Of a DNA stretch of 64,000 bases, positions 10,027 to 21,724 are shown piece by piece. How positions within the stretch are numbered: the first letter of the stretch is position 1; every line of letters begins with the position of its first letter. The DNA comes from Porites lutea (taxonomy: Eukaryota > Cnidaria > Anthozoa > Scleractinia > Poritidae): the NCBI RefSeq assembly GCF_958299795.1, contig NC_133205.1, positions 9,475,015-9,539,014 on the forward strand, written 5' to 3'. Made by a program: the position numbers and the translations under genes. The notes under the pieces are model-generated. The model had not been told where the DNA came from. It made no database searches and saw only the letters and a list, made by a program, of their open reading frames with translations.

Positions 10027-12640
10027 TGGCTCCCCTGAAATATTTATATTTCACTAATCAAAGTTCAAATAACTAAAAACTAAAATCAAAGTTCAAAATC
10101 AAAGTGTTCGTTTGTAAGTAACCTTGTGGCTCTTCGGTGGGGATCTCCCCGGTACTCACTCTTCCACTGCCATTAGAAGTACTAACTTCTGTACTGGTCG
10201 CTCTAGGTAACGCAGAGGTCCAGATCTCCTTCCATTCTTGTCCAGGCAGCAATCTGCGAGGGCTACTTGAACCTTGCGGACTTGACCATCTTTACTTGGG
10301 TAGACAGTAGCGACACGAGCAAGTTGCCATGCGTTACGTGAGAGGTTGGAATCTTTCACCATCACTTCGTCACCGACGCTTAAATTTCGACGGGGTCTTG
10401 TCCACTTCTGACGTTCCTGAAGGCTGAGTAAGTATTCTTTACGCCAGCGGGTCCAAACCTCATTGGCGAGATGCTGTACGCGTCTCCAACGCTTGCGAGC
10501 GTACATATCGGCCGGCTCGAACTTTCCAGGCGGTGATAGTAGGACTTTAGACTTCATTGTTAAAAGATGACTTGGGGTTAGTGGTTCAGGGGAATCTGGA
10601 TCAGTGAGCTGATTGACGGTGAGAAGGCGACTGTTGACTATTGCCTCTGCCTCACACATTAACGTCCTGAGGGATTCATCATCAAGTTGCTCAGCGTTGT
10701 GTTGTAAAAGGGATGAGAGCACGTTCCGTACCGTTCGTATCTGGCGTTCCCACACGCCGCCCATGTGGCTTGCCGACGGTACCTTCATCTTGAAGGTGAT
10801 CCAGTCGCATTGTTCTTTCAAGAGGCTTGACTTGATTTTTTCCTGGTCCATTTCGTTTAGGGCTTCCAGAAGTTCTCGTCGGGCTCCCACGAAATTAGTT
10901 CCTTGATCGCTTCGTAGTTGACGAACGGGTCCACGTCGGCTGGTGAATCGTCTGAATGCGTTCAGGAATGAATCAGTATCGAGTGAATTTGCGATCTCTA
11001 GGTGAATTGCCCTTGAAGCCATACATGTAAATATGACTCCATAGCGCTAGATTTCTTTGCGTCTTTCCTTCACCATGAACGGACCAAAGTAGTCGGCTGC
11101 ACAATATGTGAAAGGTGGGGCACTTTCCAGTCGATCTTCTGGGAGGTCTGCCATCCTCTGTTCGATTACCGGTCCTCGGAGCTTCCTACATGTCACACAA
11201 GAAGCGATAACAGCGCTTACAGCGGATGAGCCTCCGATAATCCAATAACCGCGAGACCTAATCTCGTTGAGCGTCATTCCTTTGCCCTGATGCTTGGTGT
11301 ACTCGTGGTAGTGCTTGATAATGAGTTTGGTCACATGACTTCCTTTCGGCAAAATTATGGGATGTTTAACCTGATCAGCGTAATCTGCATTCTTTAGACG
11401 ACCACCCACGCGCAGAACACCATCCTCATCGATGTAGGGGTCTAATTTACGAACTGAATTATATGGCTTTGTGGTCACGTGCATTGAAGAGTCCTCTTTT
11501 CCTTTTACTGGTTCCTTGAGCTGGTCTTTAAATGCCTTGAACTGCGCGGCTTGGATAATTAATTTTCCAGCTCTCTGCAGATCTTGGGCTCTCACTTGAA
11601 CTGTCTCCTCAGGTTCTTTCTTGGCGCGAGCCTTTAATTTCTTCATATACTTCATGCACAACGCTACCGCCCGCTGTGCGCGATACCAGCTAGAAAACCG
11701 TTCGACTCTTTCATCCAAAGTAGACTTGCTTTTTTCAGACGACGATGTTGTCATGGTGACTGATTTTTTAACTTCGGGGTCGTCATCTCTCAAGATGTGG
11801 CTCTGTTCGTCGCTATTCAGCCAAGTACAATCCTTGCTCCACAGAAACTCCGGTCCCAGAATCTATCTTGAATCTTGAAGTTCCTTGGCTTTCATTCCAC
11901 GCGACGCCTCGTCCGCCGGGTTCTGTTTAGATTCTATGTACCGCCATTGCTTCTTATCGGTGCAATCTTGTATCTCTTGTACCCTGTTGGCCACGTACAC
12001 ATGAAATCGTTTGCTTTCATTGTTCAGATACCCAAGTACTACCTTGCTATCCGTCCAGTAGAAGTCTTCGTCGATTCTGTACTCTAATTCCCGATGTATT
12101 TGTTGGCTTATTCGTACGGAACAGACAGCAGCGGTAAGCTCAAGTCGCGGGATGGTAACGGGTTTTAGAGGAGCTACTCGAGATTTTCCCATCACAAACG
12201 CGCAGTGCACATTATGCGCTTCATCTTCAAGGCGCAGGTAGCTACACTGACCATATCCTTGGACACTTGCGTCGCTAAAGTGATGTAATTCTGCTCTGAT
12301 GACTTGACCGAAGTGGCTTGGCTTGTAACATCTGGGAATTTTGATACTTTGAAGTTTCATCAGTTCCATTCGCCATCTTTCCCATTTCATATTTGCTTCT
12401 TCTGGAACAGGTTCGTCCCAGTCCAGGTTGAGACCACATAGTTCTTGTAAAATTGCCTTTCCTTGCAACATGAGAGGGGCAACGAATCCTATGGGGTCGT
12501 ATACGGAACTCACGGTGGACAAAATTCCGCGTCTTGTACATGGCTTGTCTTAGAGAACGATATTGAATTCAAAACTATCGGACTCGACGCACCACTGCAC
12601 TCCTAATGTGCGTTCCAAAGGGAGTTTATCCAAGTCTAGG
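9058..12640 (-). mobile_element. BEL/Pao LTR retroelement fossil, 3' part
   Basis: This is a broken element read on the minus strand. The recognisable pol parts, in coding order, are a Pao-type peptidase/RNase H-proximal region with the YDPIGFVAPL signature, an H2C2 integrase zinc-binding region, the integrase core and a DUF5641-type C-terminal region with VGDEVMVKD. One LTR follows at 9058-10026. The gag, most of the reverse transcriptase and the other LTR are not seen. It carries at least two or three breaks in what remains. The right border near 12640 is inferred from the paralogous empty site at about 21790. Age cannot be set from LTR divergence because only one LTR is present. Short antisense frames inside it are shadows. 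Confidence 0.85.
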
Positions 12641-14330
12641 TCGATTTTTTTTTTATATTGGACTGCAAGCATATTTTATGATGGCATGTCACCTATTTTT
12701 TAGGGGCACGGTATATTATAAATATTCCTGGTCTAGAAATCGAAAGATGTTATCTTTATTATTTAGTAGCATGAAGTGTAAGCAGCACACAAGAATAAAG
12801 AACTAGTAAAGAAATAGAGTTTTAAAAGGGCTTCATTCCTTTTCCTTTTCTTCTTCTTCTTCTTCTTCTTCTTCTTCTTCTTCTTGTTCTTCTTGTTCTT
12901 CTTCTTGTTCTTCTTGTTCTTGTTCTTCTTGTTCTTCTTCTTCTTCTTGTTCTTGTTCTTGTTCTTCTTCTTGTTCTTCTTCTTCTTGTTCTTGTTCTTC
13001 TTCTTCTTCTTCTTCTTCTTGTTCTTCTTCTTCTTCTTGTTCTTCTTCTTCTTCTTGTTCTTCTTCTTCTTCTTCTTCTTCTTCTTCTTCTTCTTCTTCT
13101 TCTTCTTGTTGTTCTTCTTGTTCTTCTTGTTCTTCTTCTTCTTCTTCTTCTTCTTCTTCTTGTTCTTCTTGTTGTTGTTGTTCTTCTTCTTCTTCTTCTT
13201 CTTCTTCTTCTTCTTCTTCTTGTTCTTCTTCCTCTTCTTCTTGTTCTTGTTCTTGTTCTTGTTCTTCTTGTTCTTGTTCTTCTTCTTCTTGTTCTTCTTC
13301 TTCTTCTTCTTCTTATTGTTCTTGTTCTTGTTCTTGTTCTTCTTCTTGTTCTTGTTCTTCTTGTTCTTCTTGTTCTTCTTGTTCTTCTTCTTCTTCTTCT
13401 TCTTCTTCTTCTTGTTCTTGTTCTTCTTCTTCTTCTTCTTCTTGTTCTTCTTCTTGTTCTTCTTCTTGTTCTTCTTGTTCTTCTTCTCCTCCTCCTCCTC
13501 CTCCTTATGGAACTTGAGTAACTTGTTACTCGATACAAAGCCTGTCAAACCAGTTAAACCACTTAAAAGTAGTACATGACCTTATCTTAATGAGATTTCC
13601 CCGCATTTTATTCATGAGATAAAGACAAAAGGCTATATATGACGTCTTCAGCGTTAATGTTTTCAATAATGAGATTTCATTTCAAAAAAAATGAGACTCT
13701 TAATTTCATCCCTACTAAATTTTTATCACTTCTTTCTTGGTGTAAACTCAGAATAAATAACATTAACATGCAAATGAAAGATATTAAAAGCGCATCGACG
13801 TTTAAAGCCAGCACTTTCTGAGCATTCAACATATTAACATGAATAAAATTGCTTCTCTGATACTGGTAGAAGCATCTCTTTAATGATTAACACATCCTAC
13901 GGGTTGCCCTCCCAAGAGCCCAGCGAGGTTATGCGATTGCCTAGTCCCCAGGCTCATTAGTTCGCGGGGCCAAGGAAACGCATAGTAAGAAGGCCTGGGA
14001 CAAGTTCTGCTGTACACGTATTTGTTGTGTATAAGATGTAGCAAGATAATTGTTTTAGTCAACTACTGTGGGTATTGACCACACAATAACATTTTTGCAT
14101 TTTGCCAAGTAAAACATTGGACACAAAAGAAAATTTGTAGCATGTGTCAGAGGGCATTCGTTTTTGTTTTAAGAAAAAATGTTTCCTTTTGGCGTAAAAG
14201 AAAATCCACACGACCACATTTAAATGTTTTGGAAAAAAAAGTTCTACCATCGTACTATGTAATATACCCGAAAAACCTAGCTTTATGTTTTATTTAGGGG
14301 TACAAGAACTTTATCGGTAAGTACTAACTA
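12641..14330. repeat. Duplicated GPCR 3' flank D, copy 0
   Basis: This matches 21800-22300 plus 24140-24330 in the same order. Shared blocks include GCATATTTTATGA, GGCATGTCACCT, AATGAGATTTCATTTC and CTACTGTGGGTATTGAC. An AATAAA-type signal (about 12793) fits its origin as a GPCR 3' UTR. Copy 0 carries the CTT expansion and about 150 bp after it that copy 3 lacks. Copy 3 carries a 1.76-kb transposon that copy 0 lacks. No gene is supported. Confidence 0.8.
12842..13505. repeat. Expanded CTT/GTT microsatellite (about 660 bp)
   Basis: An almost unbroken run of CTT triplets is interspersed with GTT variants and ends in a CTC run. All purines fall on the minus strand except in the variant triplets. 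Open frames of more than 200 codons across it on both strands (poly-K/N, poly-R/T, poly-F/L) are composition artefacts. The paralogous site at about 22010-22022 has only about three or four triplets. Confidence 0.95.
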
Positions 14331-14559
14331 TTACTGAATACAGCCGCGAAGTAAAGCTGGATCTTGGTTTTAGATCAGGATCGGTAATGAGAATAAAACA
14401 TAAAAGCAAATGCAAGCTGGCAGCCAAAAGATAGGATATTATTTAATTGCCCGATATTTTGGTTAGACAACACTATCCTTCGTCTGGGGCTGCAAAGAGC
14501 AATAATAAATTGTTATAAATAAGGGGTTGAAAAGAAACAACAACGAACATATTTAGCTT
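14331..14559. other. Intergenic, nothing recognised
   Basis: AT-rich sequence with no open frame, RNA gene or repeat boundary that I can support. Confidence 0.4.
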
Positions 14560-15140
14560 CCTCTATGAGTTGATGGAAGAAAAGAAAAGAGAATCTAAAG
14601 TACGAATAACAAGAATCTGTGTGTCGAGAATTTATTTGCTGGACTAAAAACGCATATTAACATTAAAAGCAGTCAGCGGGTGTTTAAAGTGGTTAGGGCC
14701 GCTTTGTTAAAAGAAGACAAATTGAGGTGATAATCAAAATTAGTAGAAAAATATTGTTTTCATAGTGAATATCTTTATTTTATACCCAAGCATTATTAAT
14801 GGTTATGGGGTTTGGTTCACTTCAACCAAACGCGTTCATATTGCTATTTTGCTTTAGTAACGGATGAGCTGTTGGCAGGAAATTTAGGGAAAAGAAAATT
14901 AAAAATACGAATAACAAGAACTATATGTGTCGTGAATTTTTATATACTGGACTATAAAACATATATTAACATAAGAAGTAGTCAGGTGTTTAAAATGATT
15001 AGGGACGCTCGCTTAAAAAAAGACACTATGAGCTATAATCAAAACTTAATTCTAAAGAAAATTTTTCTTAGTTGCAAGTTAGAGTGAATATCTTTATTTT
15101 ATACCTAATTATTATTGATAGTTATGGGGCTCACTCAATC
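14560..15140. repeat. Direct tandem duplication, about 300-bp unit
   Basis: Two diverged copies lie head to tail, at about 14560-14865 and 14866-15140. Both contain ACGAATAACAAGAA, a TGGACTA...ATATTAACAT stretch, GAATATCTTTATTTTATACC and GTTATGGGG in the same order. A 91-codon frame over the second unit is not conserved in the first, so I do not call it a gene. Confidence 0.75.
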
Positions 15141-16689
15141 AAAACCTATCTCAACCGACCCAAAAATTATAAACAAACTAGTTTGGCATGCTTGGACTGT
15201 TAAGACTTCCTTTCTACAAGAAAACTCTTTGCAAACGTCTGTCAAAGCCGGCCGCGCACGAATTAGCAATTTAATTGGTTAATAATTAAAGGCCCTTTCC
15301 AAGTTTCTTTTTCCAGCCATCTGAATTCGGTTAATACTCACATGGATTACGCTCTGCTAGGAAGATTCTGATGACTCAAGCATATTTGAATGCAGCTTGT
15401 GTTGAATTGGCCGAATTATTGGAACTTACAGCGATATTAATGAAGAAAACGTCATGCAGGCTTGTCTCACCGACAACATATTAAGACCTAAAAAGTCATT
15501 AAAATGGTCCGTAAGTCAGCTTCAACTGGCTCATTATAGTTCGACTAATGTTTGTTTGAAAAACTAGACAACTTTGCTGTATCCTTTTTCCTCGTGTGGT
15601 AAGACTAAAAACAGAATTAATTTTTTCCCTCAAAGTTTTGTAGAAAAAGTTGATAAAAATTAAAACGAGAATTGACAAAGGTCCGCATTATCGCACATCC
15701 AAAACAAACAACAAAATTACTGCAACCCACACAGTTTGATGTGTTTACTGACTGTCAAGACCTCCTTTACTAGTGAAAATCGTCGTCAGTGAGTTAGTTT
15801 CAACAGGCTCATTACAGCTCGGTGTCAGCTTGAAATACTTCATTGTTTTTGCTTATAAACCCTGACTACAGCTTTTAAGAACAAAATAAAACTCATCCCT
15901 TTTGTTTTTGTTTGAAACACGGATCGTGATAATTACTGGAGAATTACCAAATAAAATAACCGAGTCAAAACACTTGGACTGAGATGGTAATGACGTTTTC
16001 GTGCGAGTTCCCTTTACCCCAAGGGCTAATTGTTGTAAACACGTGGATATATATTAACCATACGCGTAGTCCGTACGTAGCGCAATACACCTGATTGCAA
16101 TGAACATGCCTCAGAAAAATGGTAAAGGGGAAATAAAAATAGAAATAGCCAAATAGGCGTTTTGAGGGCGTAGAAGCGAAGACAGCACGCATATGTTGAA
16201 AATAAATTCACCATAAAAGATTATAGTGGTTTAATGGTAAGCCTTATTAATGTCGATTTGTTTTTTGCATTTTAAATTCATTTCCCCAAGTTAAGCTGAT
16301 TTAACTATGACAACGCTATTGCAGTTAGGTGTATATACAGTATATCGCTTAATTTCTGGGAAGGAGTGATGGCTCAAGCTTATAGTAAACTTTTAAAAAA
16401 TGTTTAGTTATCGGAATTTTCTTCAAATTATTGGGATGTCAAGTTACCAATGCGCGCGAACATAAGACCTAAAAAGTTAAAATCATCCGTGAGTTAAAGT
16501 TTCACCTGTGACATAACGCCTGGCTCATCACAGTTCGGTCAGTTAGATTGAAAAAGTACCGAGACAACTTTGCTCGACTTTTCTTGGCCCTGTGAGCTTT
16601 CTTATACGTTTAGTTAAAAGTTTTTGCACGTTTATGACTGTATAAATTACTTCTGATCATTATTTATTAATACGTGACAAATTAACGTA
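15141..16689. repeat. 5' flank of GPCR1, duplicated upstream of GPCR2
   Basis: Blocks at about 15730-15850 and 16370-16570 recur at about 19630-19790 and 20210-20430. They include CACAGTTTGA, GTCAGCTTGAAA, TTTCACCTGTGACATAAC and GATTGAAAAAGTACCGAGAC. The flank was therefore copied with the gene and may hold its promoter. No coding region is supported. Confidence 0.7.
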
Positions 16690-17181
16690 TACACCTGATT
16701 GAAAAAACGTTGTCGCTTGAAAAGTATAAACCATGAACGATGGGACCGAATGGATTTATGGGTACAACTTTATTAGCATTGCAAATTCAAAGTTCTTCTC
16801 AAAAATGTTTACATCTACGAAGCTTTTCGCGACGATACATTCCAAAAAAACGTAAAACGCGGTTTCCAGTATTTACGGCTCACAACTTCACCAGTGCTGG
16901 ACACATAAGAGATTTTTACAGTTAAAGAGCGTAGCCATATCGCTAACGCACACTTGAAAATCATAAGATAAGACCTAAAAGCGTTCTTGGAAAACACAAA
17001 AAGACAACAGCATGCCTTAAACAAAGTACTCTAGGGATTTGCATCCGCACGAGCATCTCGTGACAATATAAACTTTTGTCGAAAGAACTTTTAATTTGCT
17101 TTGCTAATACCCATAAATCCTTGAAACCTCATCGTTCATGGTTTATACTTTTTAGCGACAACGTTTTTTTCAATCAGGTAT
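16690..17181. mobile_element. MITE with about 75-bp TIRs upstream of GPCR1
   Basis: The left end reads ACCTGATTGAAAAAACGTTG, and its reverse complement occurs at 17160-17179. The inverted match continues through AAAGTATAAACCATGAACGA to GGATTTATGGGTA. TA-rich flanks (TATA) suggest a TA-type target. The paralogous GPCR2 flank lacks it, so it inserted after that duplication or was lost there. The frames inside are short and not coding. Confidence 0.85.
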
Positions 17182-17309
17182 ATATAGCCCGTTCAGGTAA
17201 ATTTAAGTCTTGACTCTAGAGATGTAGAAATGATATCAGCTTTCACCCAAATTAAAATAGTATGTATAAATAAAACTCTCACTTGCAGGTCATTGCGCCG
17301 GAGAGGAAA

Positions 17310-18248
17310 ATGGCACTAAAAAGTTTTACGGAAGACGAAAACCATAAAACTGTCGAAGAACTGTTCTGCACGGCAGAATTAGTCAGAGGTGTGGATGACG
17401 AGCTTATCTTTGTTTCAGCTCTACATAGTTTTCTGTCCATTACTGCATTTCTGGGGAACACTCTGATCCTAGCGGCTCTGCACAAGGAAACTTCACTTCA
17501 TCCGCCGTCCAAACTCCTGTATCGTAACCTAGCGATAACTGATCTCTGTGTTGGTATCATTGCAGAGCCTTTCTATGTGACTTACTTAACATCTGTTGTG
17601 AACGAAAGATGGGATATTTGCTATTACGCATATTGGGCGGTAACTTACTCAGGTTTAACTTTGTGTACAGTGTCTTTATTAACACTGACTGCAATAAGCG
17701 TGGACAGACTTCTCGCCTTGTTGCTGGGGCTCAGATACAGACAAGTTGTGACTTATAGAAGAACATGTATAACTGCGACTGGATTTTGGATTTTGTCGAT
17801 TGTCGGTGCATCTACTCTCTTTTGGAATCGTCGTATGACTTCATGGTTTCAATATACAGTTACAGCTTTGTGTCTGGTCACCACAATCTTCGCTTACGCA
17901 AAAATTTTCGTTACCCTGCGTCATAACCAAATTCATGTTCAGAACCATGCTTCTCGAGCGCAACCGTGCGAAGCAATTCCATTGAACATAGCTCGATACA
18001 GAAAGGCAGTGTACAGTGCACTGTGGGTGCAGGGAACAGTGGCTATTTGTTATCTTCCATATAATATAGCGGTCTTTTTGACACCTCAGAGAGGGATGCC
18101 TTTATCGATTTACCTTGCCAGGAGTTCCACAGCTGGCATGGTTTTGGTAAACTCGTCATTAAACCCATTGTTGTACTGTTGGAAGATCAGCGAAGTAAGG
18201 CAAGCTGTAAAAGAAACATTAAGGCAACTCTTCTGTCGATCGAGTTAG
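17310..18248 (+). CDS. Class A (rhodopsin-like) G protein-coupled receptor, GPCR1
   Basis: This is an intact single-exon 312-residue seven-pass receptor of the plasma membrane. The sequence shows GNTLIL in TM1, LAITDLCVG in TM2, TAISVDRLLAL at the end of TM3 (DRL where most receptors have DRY), YLPYN in TM6 in place of CWLP, and NPLLYCW in TM7 (NPxxY). The start is the ATG at 17310 because the GPCR2 copy shares the MAL...FTEDEN beginning. An upstream CTTGCAG|G at about 17288 looks like a splice acceptor, so a non-coding 5' exon is possible. The ligand is unknown. The short extracellular loops and N-terminus resemble the expanded adenosine/melanocortin-like receptor clades of anthozoans, but that placement is inference. 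The gene belongs to a four-copy local cluster with two truncated members and one pseudogene. Confidence 0.9.
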   Translation: MALKSFTEDENHKTVEELFCTAELVRGVDDELIFVSALHSFLSITAFLGNTLILAALHKETSLHPPSKLLYRNLAITDLCVGIIAEPFYVTYLTSVVNERWDICYYAYWAVTYSGLTLCTVSLLTLTAISVDRLLALLLGLRYRQVVTYRRTCITATGFWILSIVGASTLFWNRRMTSWFQYTVTALCLVTTIFAYAKIFVTLRHNQIHVQNHASRAQPCEAIPLNIARYRKAVYSALWVQGTVAICYLPYNIAVFLTPQRGMPLSIYLARSSTAGMVLVNSSLNPLLYCWKISEVRQAVKETLRQLFCRSS

Positions 18249-18490
18249 TTTTCTACGCTTTTCATCCGTGGTTGATTCGTGCTATATTTAAAACTTGGTT
18301 TCAAGGTGAAATTAACTGCATTTAACGCGTTAACCTGTGAATACATTGTATTCAGGGTAAGCCGCGCCGCTTCTTTTAATTGAAACGATAAGCTGTATGT
18401 TCAAGGGAAACGTATATTATTCCTGTTATGGTTGTTATTTAGTGGCATGAGAAGTGTAAACGGCCTTTTGAATAAATAGATAGCAAAGAA
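18249..18490 (+). other. GPCR1 3' UTR with AATAAA
   Basis: The flank after the stop matches the D repeats near 12740 and 21890, including TAGTGGCATGA, GAAGTGTAAAC and then GAATAAATAG at about 18471. The AATAAA is a plausible polyadenylation signal. Confidence 0.55.
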
Positions 18491-19599
18491 ACAAATAGGA
18501 TGCCGGTCAATGTGCTTAGCTTCCTCAGTTGTTTATTTGCGGGTTTAAACGGAGAAGAAAATGCTTGGAGGGCATCCCCCATCAAAGGAAGTACAGCTCT
18601 CTTCCCCGCGGCTTGTACCGGTACTGAGCTGCTATAAAATTTGAAACATCCGTCAAAACTTCTGATCAGTAAAGTAAAAAATAATTGAGGCGCAAAAACC
18701 GCTTTTTTTTTCAAAATGTAATATGAGGCAATTCCTTTTTTTAAAAAAATGTTTAATTTAAGATGAAGGGTCACCCTATTTAATAACTAATTTCCTGAGC
18801 ATTAATTACACAGTCACTAACATTTGAATTTTTCCAGAAAAAACGGAGGGTCTTAGAAAACGCTAGCAGGCATTAGAAGGCCTTTGTTTACAGTGGATCA
18901 TTTTTTGGATCTAGACGAACCTCTTCTAGCCTCATGTCGTCGTCCCAATATCTGAACACAGAGGCTATAACCCCTCCGGTACCCTCTGTAAGAGATAGGC
19001 AGGTGGGCAGTAATAGTTCGTTCTTTTAAGAGTGAACAAAAGCCCACGTTCAATATATTAAAATTCTAACATGACTTTGAGACTCCGAGGCTTAAGGGTC
19101 AAAACTGCAGGGTTTTGTTTTACCACTCCATTGTCCCGCAATTCCCAGGAGAGATTTGAGAACAAAGAACACCAAACCAAATATAGAAAAATGACCGGAA
19201 AGCCTCGAAGTCATGTTAGATTTTTAATATATCGCACGTTGGCTATTATACTGTACGTCGATCATCTAATTGCACGACACCTCTTAATAGTTTTCTGTCT
19301 CGTTGCAGGTTCATAAGACAGTTTATGCCCGCTTGTTTTTGTTAAAAGGGGTGGTTATAAACAGTTATGAAACAAGAAGGATTAAGAACTTTTAATTAAA
19401 AACAGCGTGCGTTTACCTAGTTAGTTCTCTGTCGAGATAATCGGCAACCAATTGGTGAAAATGGAATATTAAATACCTATTTTCTCCAAAGACCTCTCAG
19501 GTCTGAACAGGGTTAAAATACCAGGTGTTAATATCGGCGGGAATTAACATATCCGTAATATATAAGAAACGAGTGTTATTCATGTTACATGTTAGGATA
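18491..19599. other. Intergenic, nothing recognised
   Basis: Open frames of 81-111 codons occur on both strands without a recognisable domain or conservation in the paralogous flanks. No RNA gene or repeat boundary was found. Confidence 0.4.
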
Positions 19600-20440
19600 T
19601 AATAACAGACACCAAACTTGCCGCAGCCGCCGACACAGTTTGACGCGTTTGCCGACTATTAGACTTCCTTTACTACTGAAAACTCACTACAATCGTCGGT
19701 GACCGCCTTTTTTTCATCAGGCTCCCCGTGATAAAAGTAAAGTTAGCGTCAGCTTGAAAAACTTCTTTACTTTTGCTAAACCTCTCTTCTCCTTGTGATA
19801 ACCTCAAAGAACAAAATTAAACTCAGCTCTTCTGTTTTCGTTAGAAAGAGGATCGCGATGCTTTACAGATTGAAGAATTAGCAAATAAAATTCCAGCGTC
19901 AATACCTAGCCTTGGCTAATTACATTTAACTTTAAAGATGAAGGAATGTTATTCCTCCTCATTCACATCCTGCATTTTATATAAGAGTGATATATAAATG
20001 AAGGGATTGCTTCCCCTAAGATGGTCATGATGTTTTCGTACGTTTTCCCTTTCATCATAACGGACCCAAAATTAAAAGTTATCCTAATTGAGTCTTAATT
20101 GTTGTAAACATGTGGATATCTCTTTCCAGCCATTTTAACATGCGTGGTCAGTGCGTAAAGCAAATACACCTAATTACAATAACGTTGTCTTAGAAAAATT
20201 TAATTGGGAAGGAGTGGTGGCTAAAGCTTACATTAAACCTTAAAAAATCTTGAGTTATTGGAATTTCCTTGAAATTACTGCGATATGTCACGTTGCCATG
20301 CAATGCGCCGCCAACAAAAAAGGTTATTTAAATCAACCGCCAGTTTAGGTTTCACCTGTGACATAACACCTGGCTCATCATAGTTCCGTCAGTTAGATTG
20401 AAAAAGTACCGAGACAACTTTGCTCAACCCTTTTTTGTAT
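19600..20440. repeat. 5' flank of GPCR2, copy of the GPCR1 flank
   Basis: This matches about 15720-16570 with many changes, as listed for the GPCR1 flank. It lacks the MITE found at 16690-17181. No coding region is supported. Confidence 0.7.
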
Positions 20441-20570
20441 GTTAATGTTTTTTGCAAATTGTAAATAGTTGACGTGACTTGAAAGATAACTCTGCTTTCA
20501 CCCAAATTACGATTCAGAATTCATATAAAACACTCAAATGTACTGTTCATTGCGTCTCAGAGGAGTATGC

Positions 20571-21516
20571 ATGGCACTGCGGACAAATTTCACCGAAGAT
20601 GAAAATCAGAAAAAAGTCGTTGAACTGTACTGCTCGGCTGAACTATTCAGAGGTTTAGATGGCGAACTTATCTTCCTTTCAGTTCTAAACGTTTTCCTGT
20701 CCATTGCAGCATTTCTGGGGAACACTCTGATCCTAGTTGCTCTGCACAAGGAAACTTCGCCTCATCCGCCGTCCAAACTCCTGTATCTAAGCCTGGCCAT
20801 AACTGATCTCTGTGTTGGTATAATTACAGAGCCCGGCTTTGTTTGTGACTTACTTAACTTCTGTTGTGAACCGAAGATGGGATATTTGCCATTACACGAG
20901 TCTGGTACTATTTTTCTCAGGTGCTACTTTGTGTTACGTGTCTTTATTGACACTGACCGCTATAAGCGTGGACAGACTTCTCGCCTTGTTGCTCGGGCAC
21001 AGATACAGACAAGTTGTAACTTTGAAACGAACACACATAGCTGTAACTGGTTTTTGGATTTTGTCCATTGTAGGAGCATCTACAACCCTTTGGAATACTC
21101 TTACAACATTATGGTTTCAACACATCTTTGTAGTTCTGTGTCTAGCCACCACAACCTTCGCTTAACCAAAAATTTTTCTCTCTCTGCGTCAAAATCAAAT
21201 TCGTGTTCAGAACTATGTTGCTCAACGTCAACCGAACCAAGCAATTCCATTGAACATAGCTCGATACAGAAAGGCAGTGTACAGTGCACTGTGGGCGCAG
21301 GGAACATTGGGTATTTGTTATATTCCATATAATATAGCGGTCTTTTTGACACCTCAGAGAGGGATGCCTTTATCGATTTACCTTGCTAGGAATTTCACTG
21401 TTAGCATGGTTCTCTTAAACTCGTCATTAAACCCGTTGCTGTACTGTTGGAAGATCAGAGAAGTAAGGCAAGCTGTAAAAGAAACATTAAGACAACCCTT
21501 CTGTAGATCGAGTTAG
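20571..21516 (+). pseudogene. GPCR2, disrupted copy of GPCR1
   Basis: The nucleotide sequence aligns with GPCR1 over its whole length and keeps GNTLIL, LAITDLCVG, TAISVDRLLAL and NPLLYCW. A 4-nt length difference near 20832-20848 shifts the frame after TM2. A later TAA at 21163-21165, where GPCR1 has a tyrosine codon in TM5, stops the second frame. The last part, from NIARYRKAVYSALW to the end, is open in the same frame as the middle part. It is therefore a recent host-gene pseudogene with two lesions, unless the reference has errors. The intact 3' part suggests little time since loss. Confidence 0.85.
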
Positions 21517-21646
21517 TTTTGTTACGGTTTCCATCTGTTGATTCGTGCTCTATTTAAAACTTGCTTTCAAGGTAAAATTATCTGAATTTAACGCAGTTAA
21601 CGTTATCACTAGGCATGTAAATGTACTTTATTGTATTGTATTGTTT

Positions 21647-21724
21647 CTGTACTGTTGGAAGATCAGAGAAATAAGACAAGCTGTAACAGAAACATTAAGG
21701 CAACTCTCCTGTCGATCGAGTTAG
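21647..21724 (+). pseudogene. GPCR 3'-end remnant (copy 3)
   Basis: The last 25 or so codons of the family are present, from the YCWKI stretch after TM7 to the stop, starting only about 130 bp after the GPCR2 stop codon. The upstream part is absent. The downstream flank matches GPCR copy 0 (8955-9057) and then flank D. The layout suggests unequal exchange that trimmed a fourth gene. Confidence 0.8.

Noticed and set aside
12763-13579. Open frames of more than 200 codons on both strands (poly-K/N, poly-R/T, poly-F/L)
   Set aside because: They are produced wholly by the CTT/GTT microsatellite, which has no stop codons in several frames, and the paralogous site lacks the expansion.
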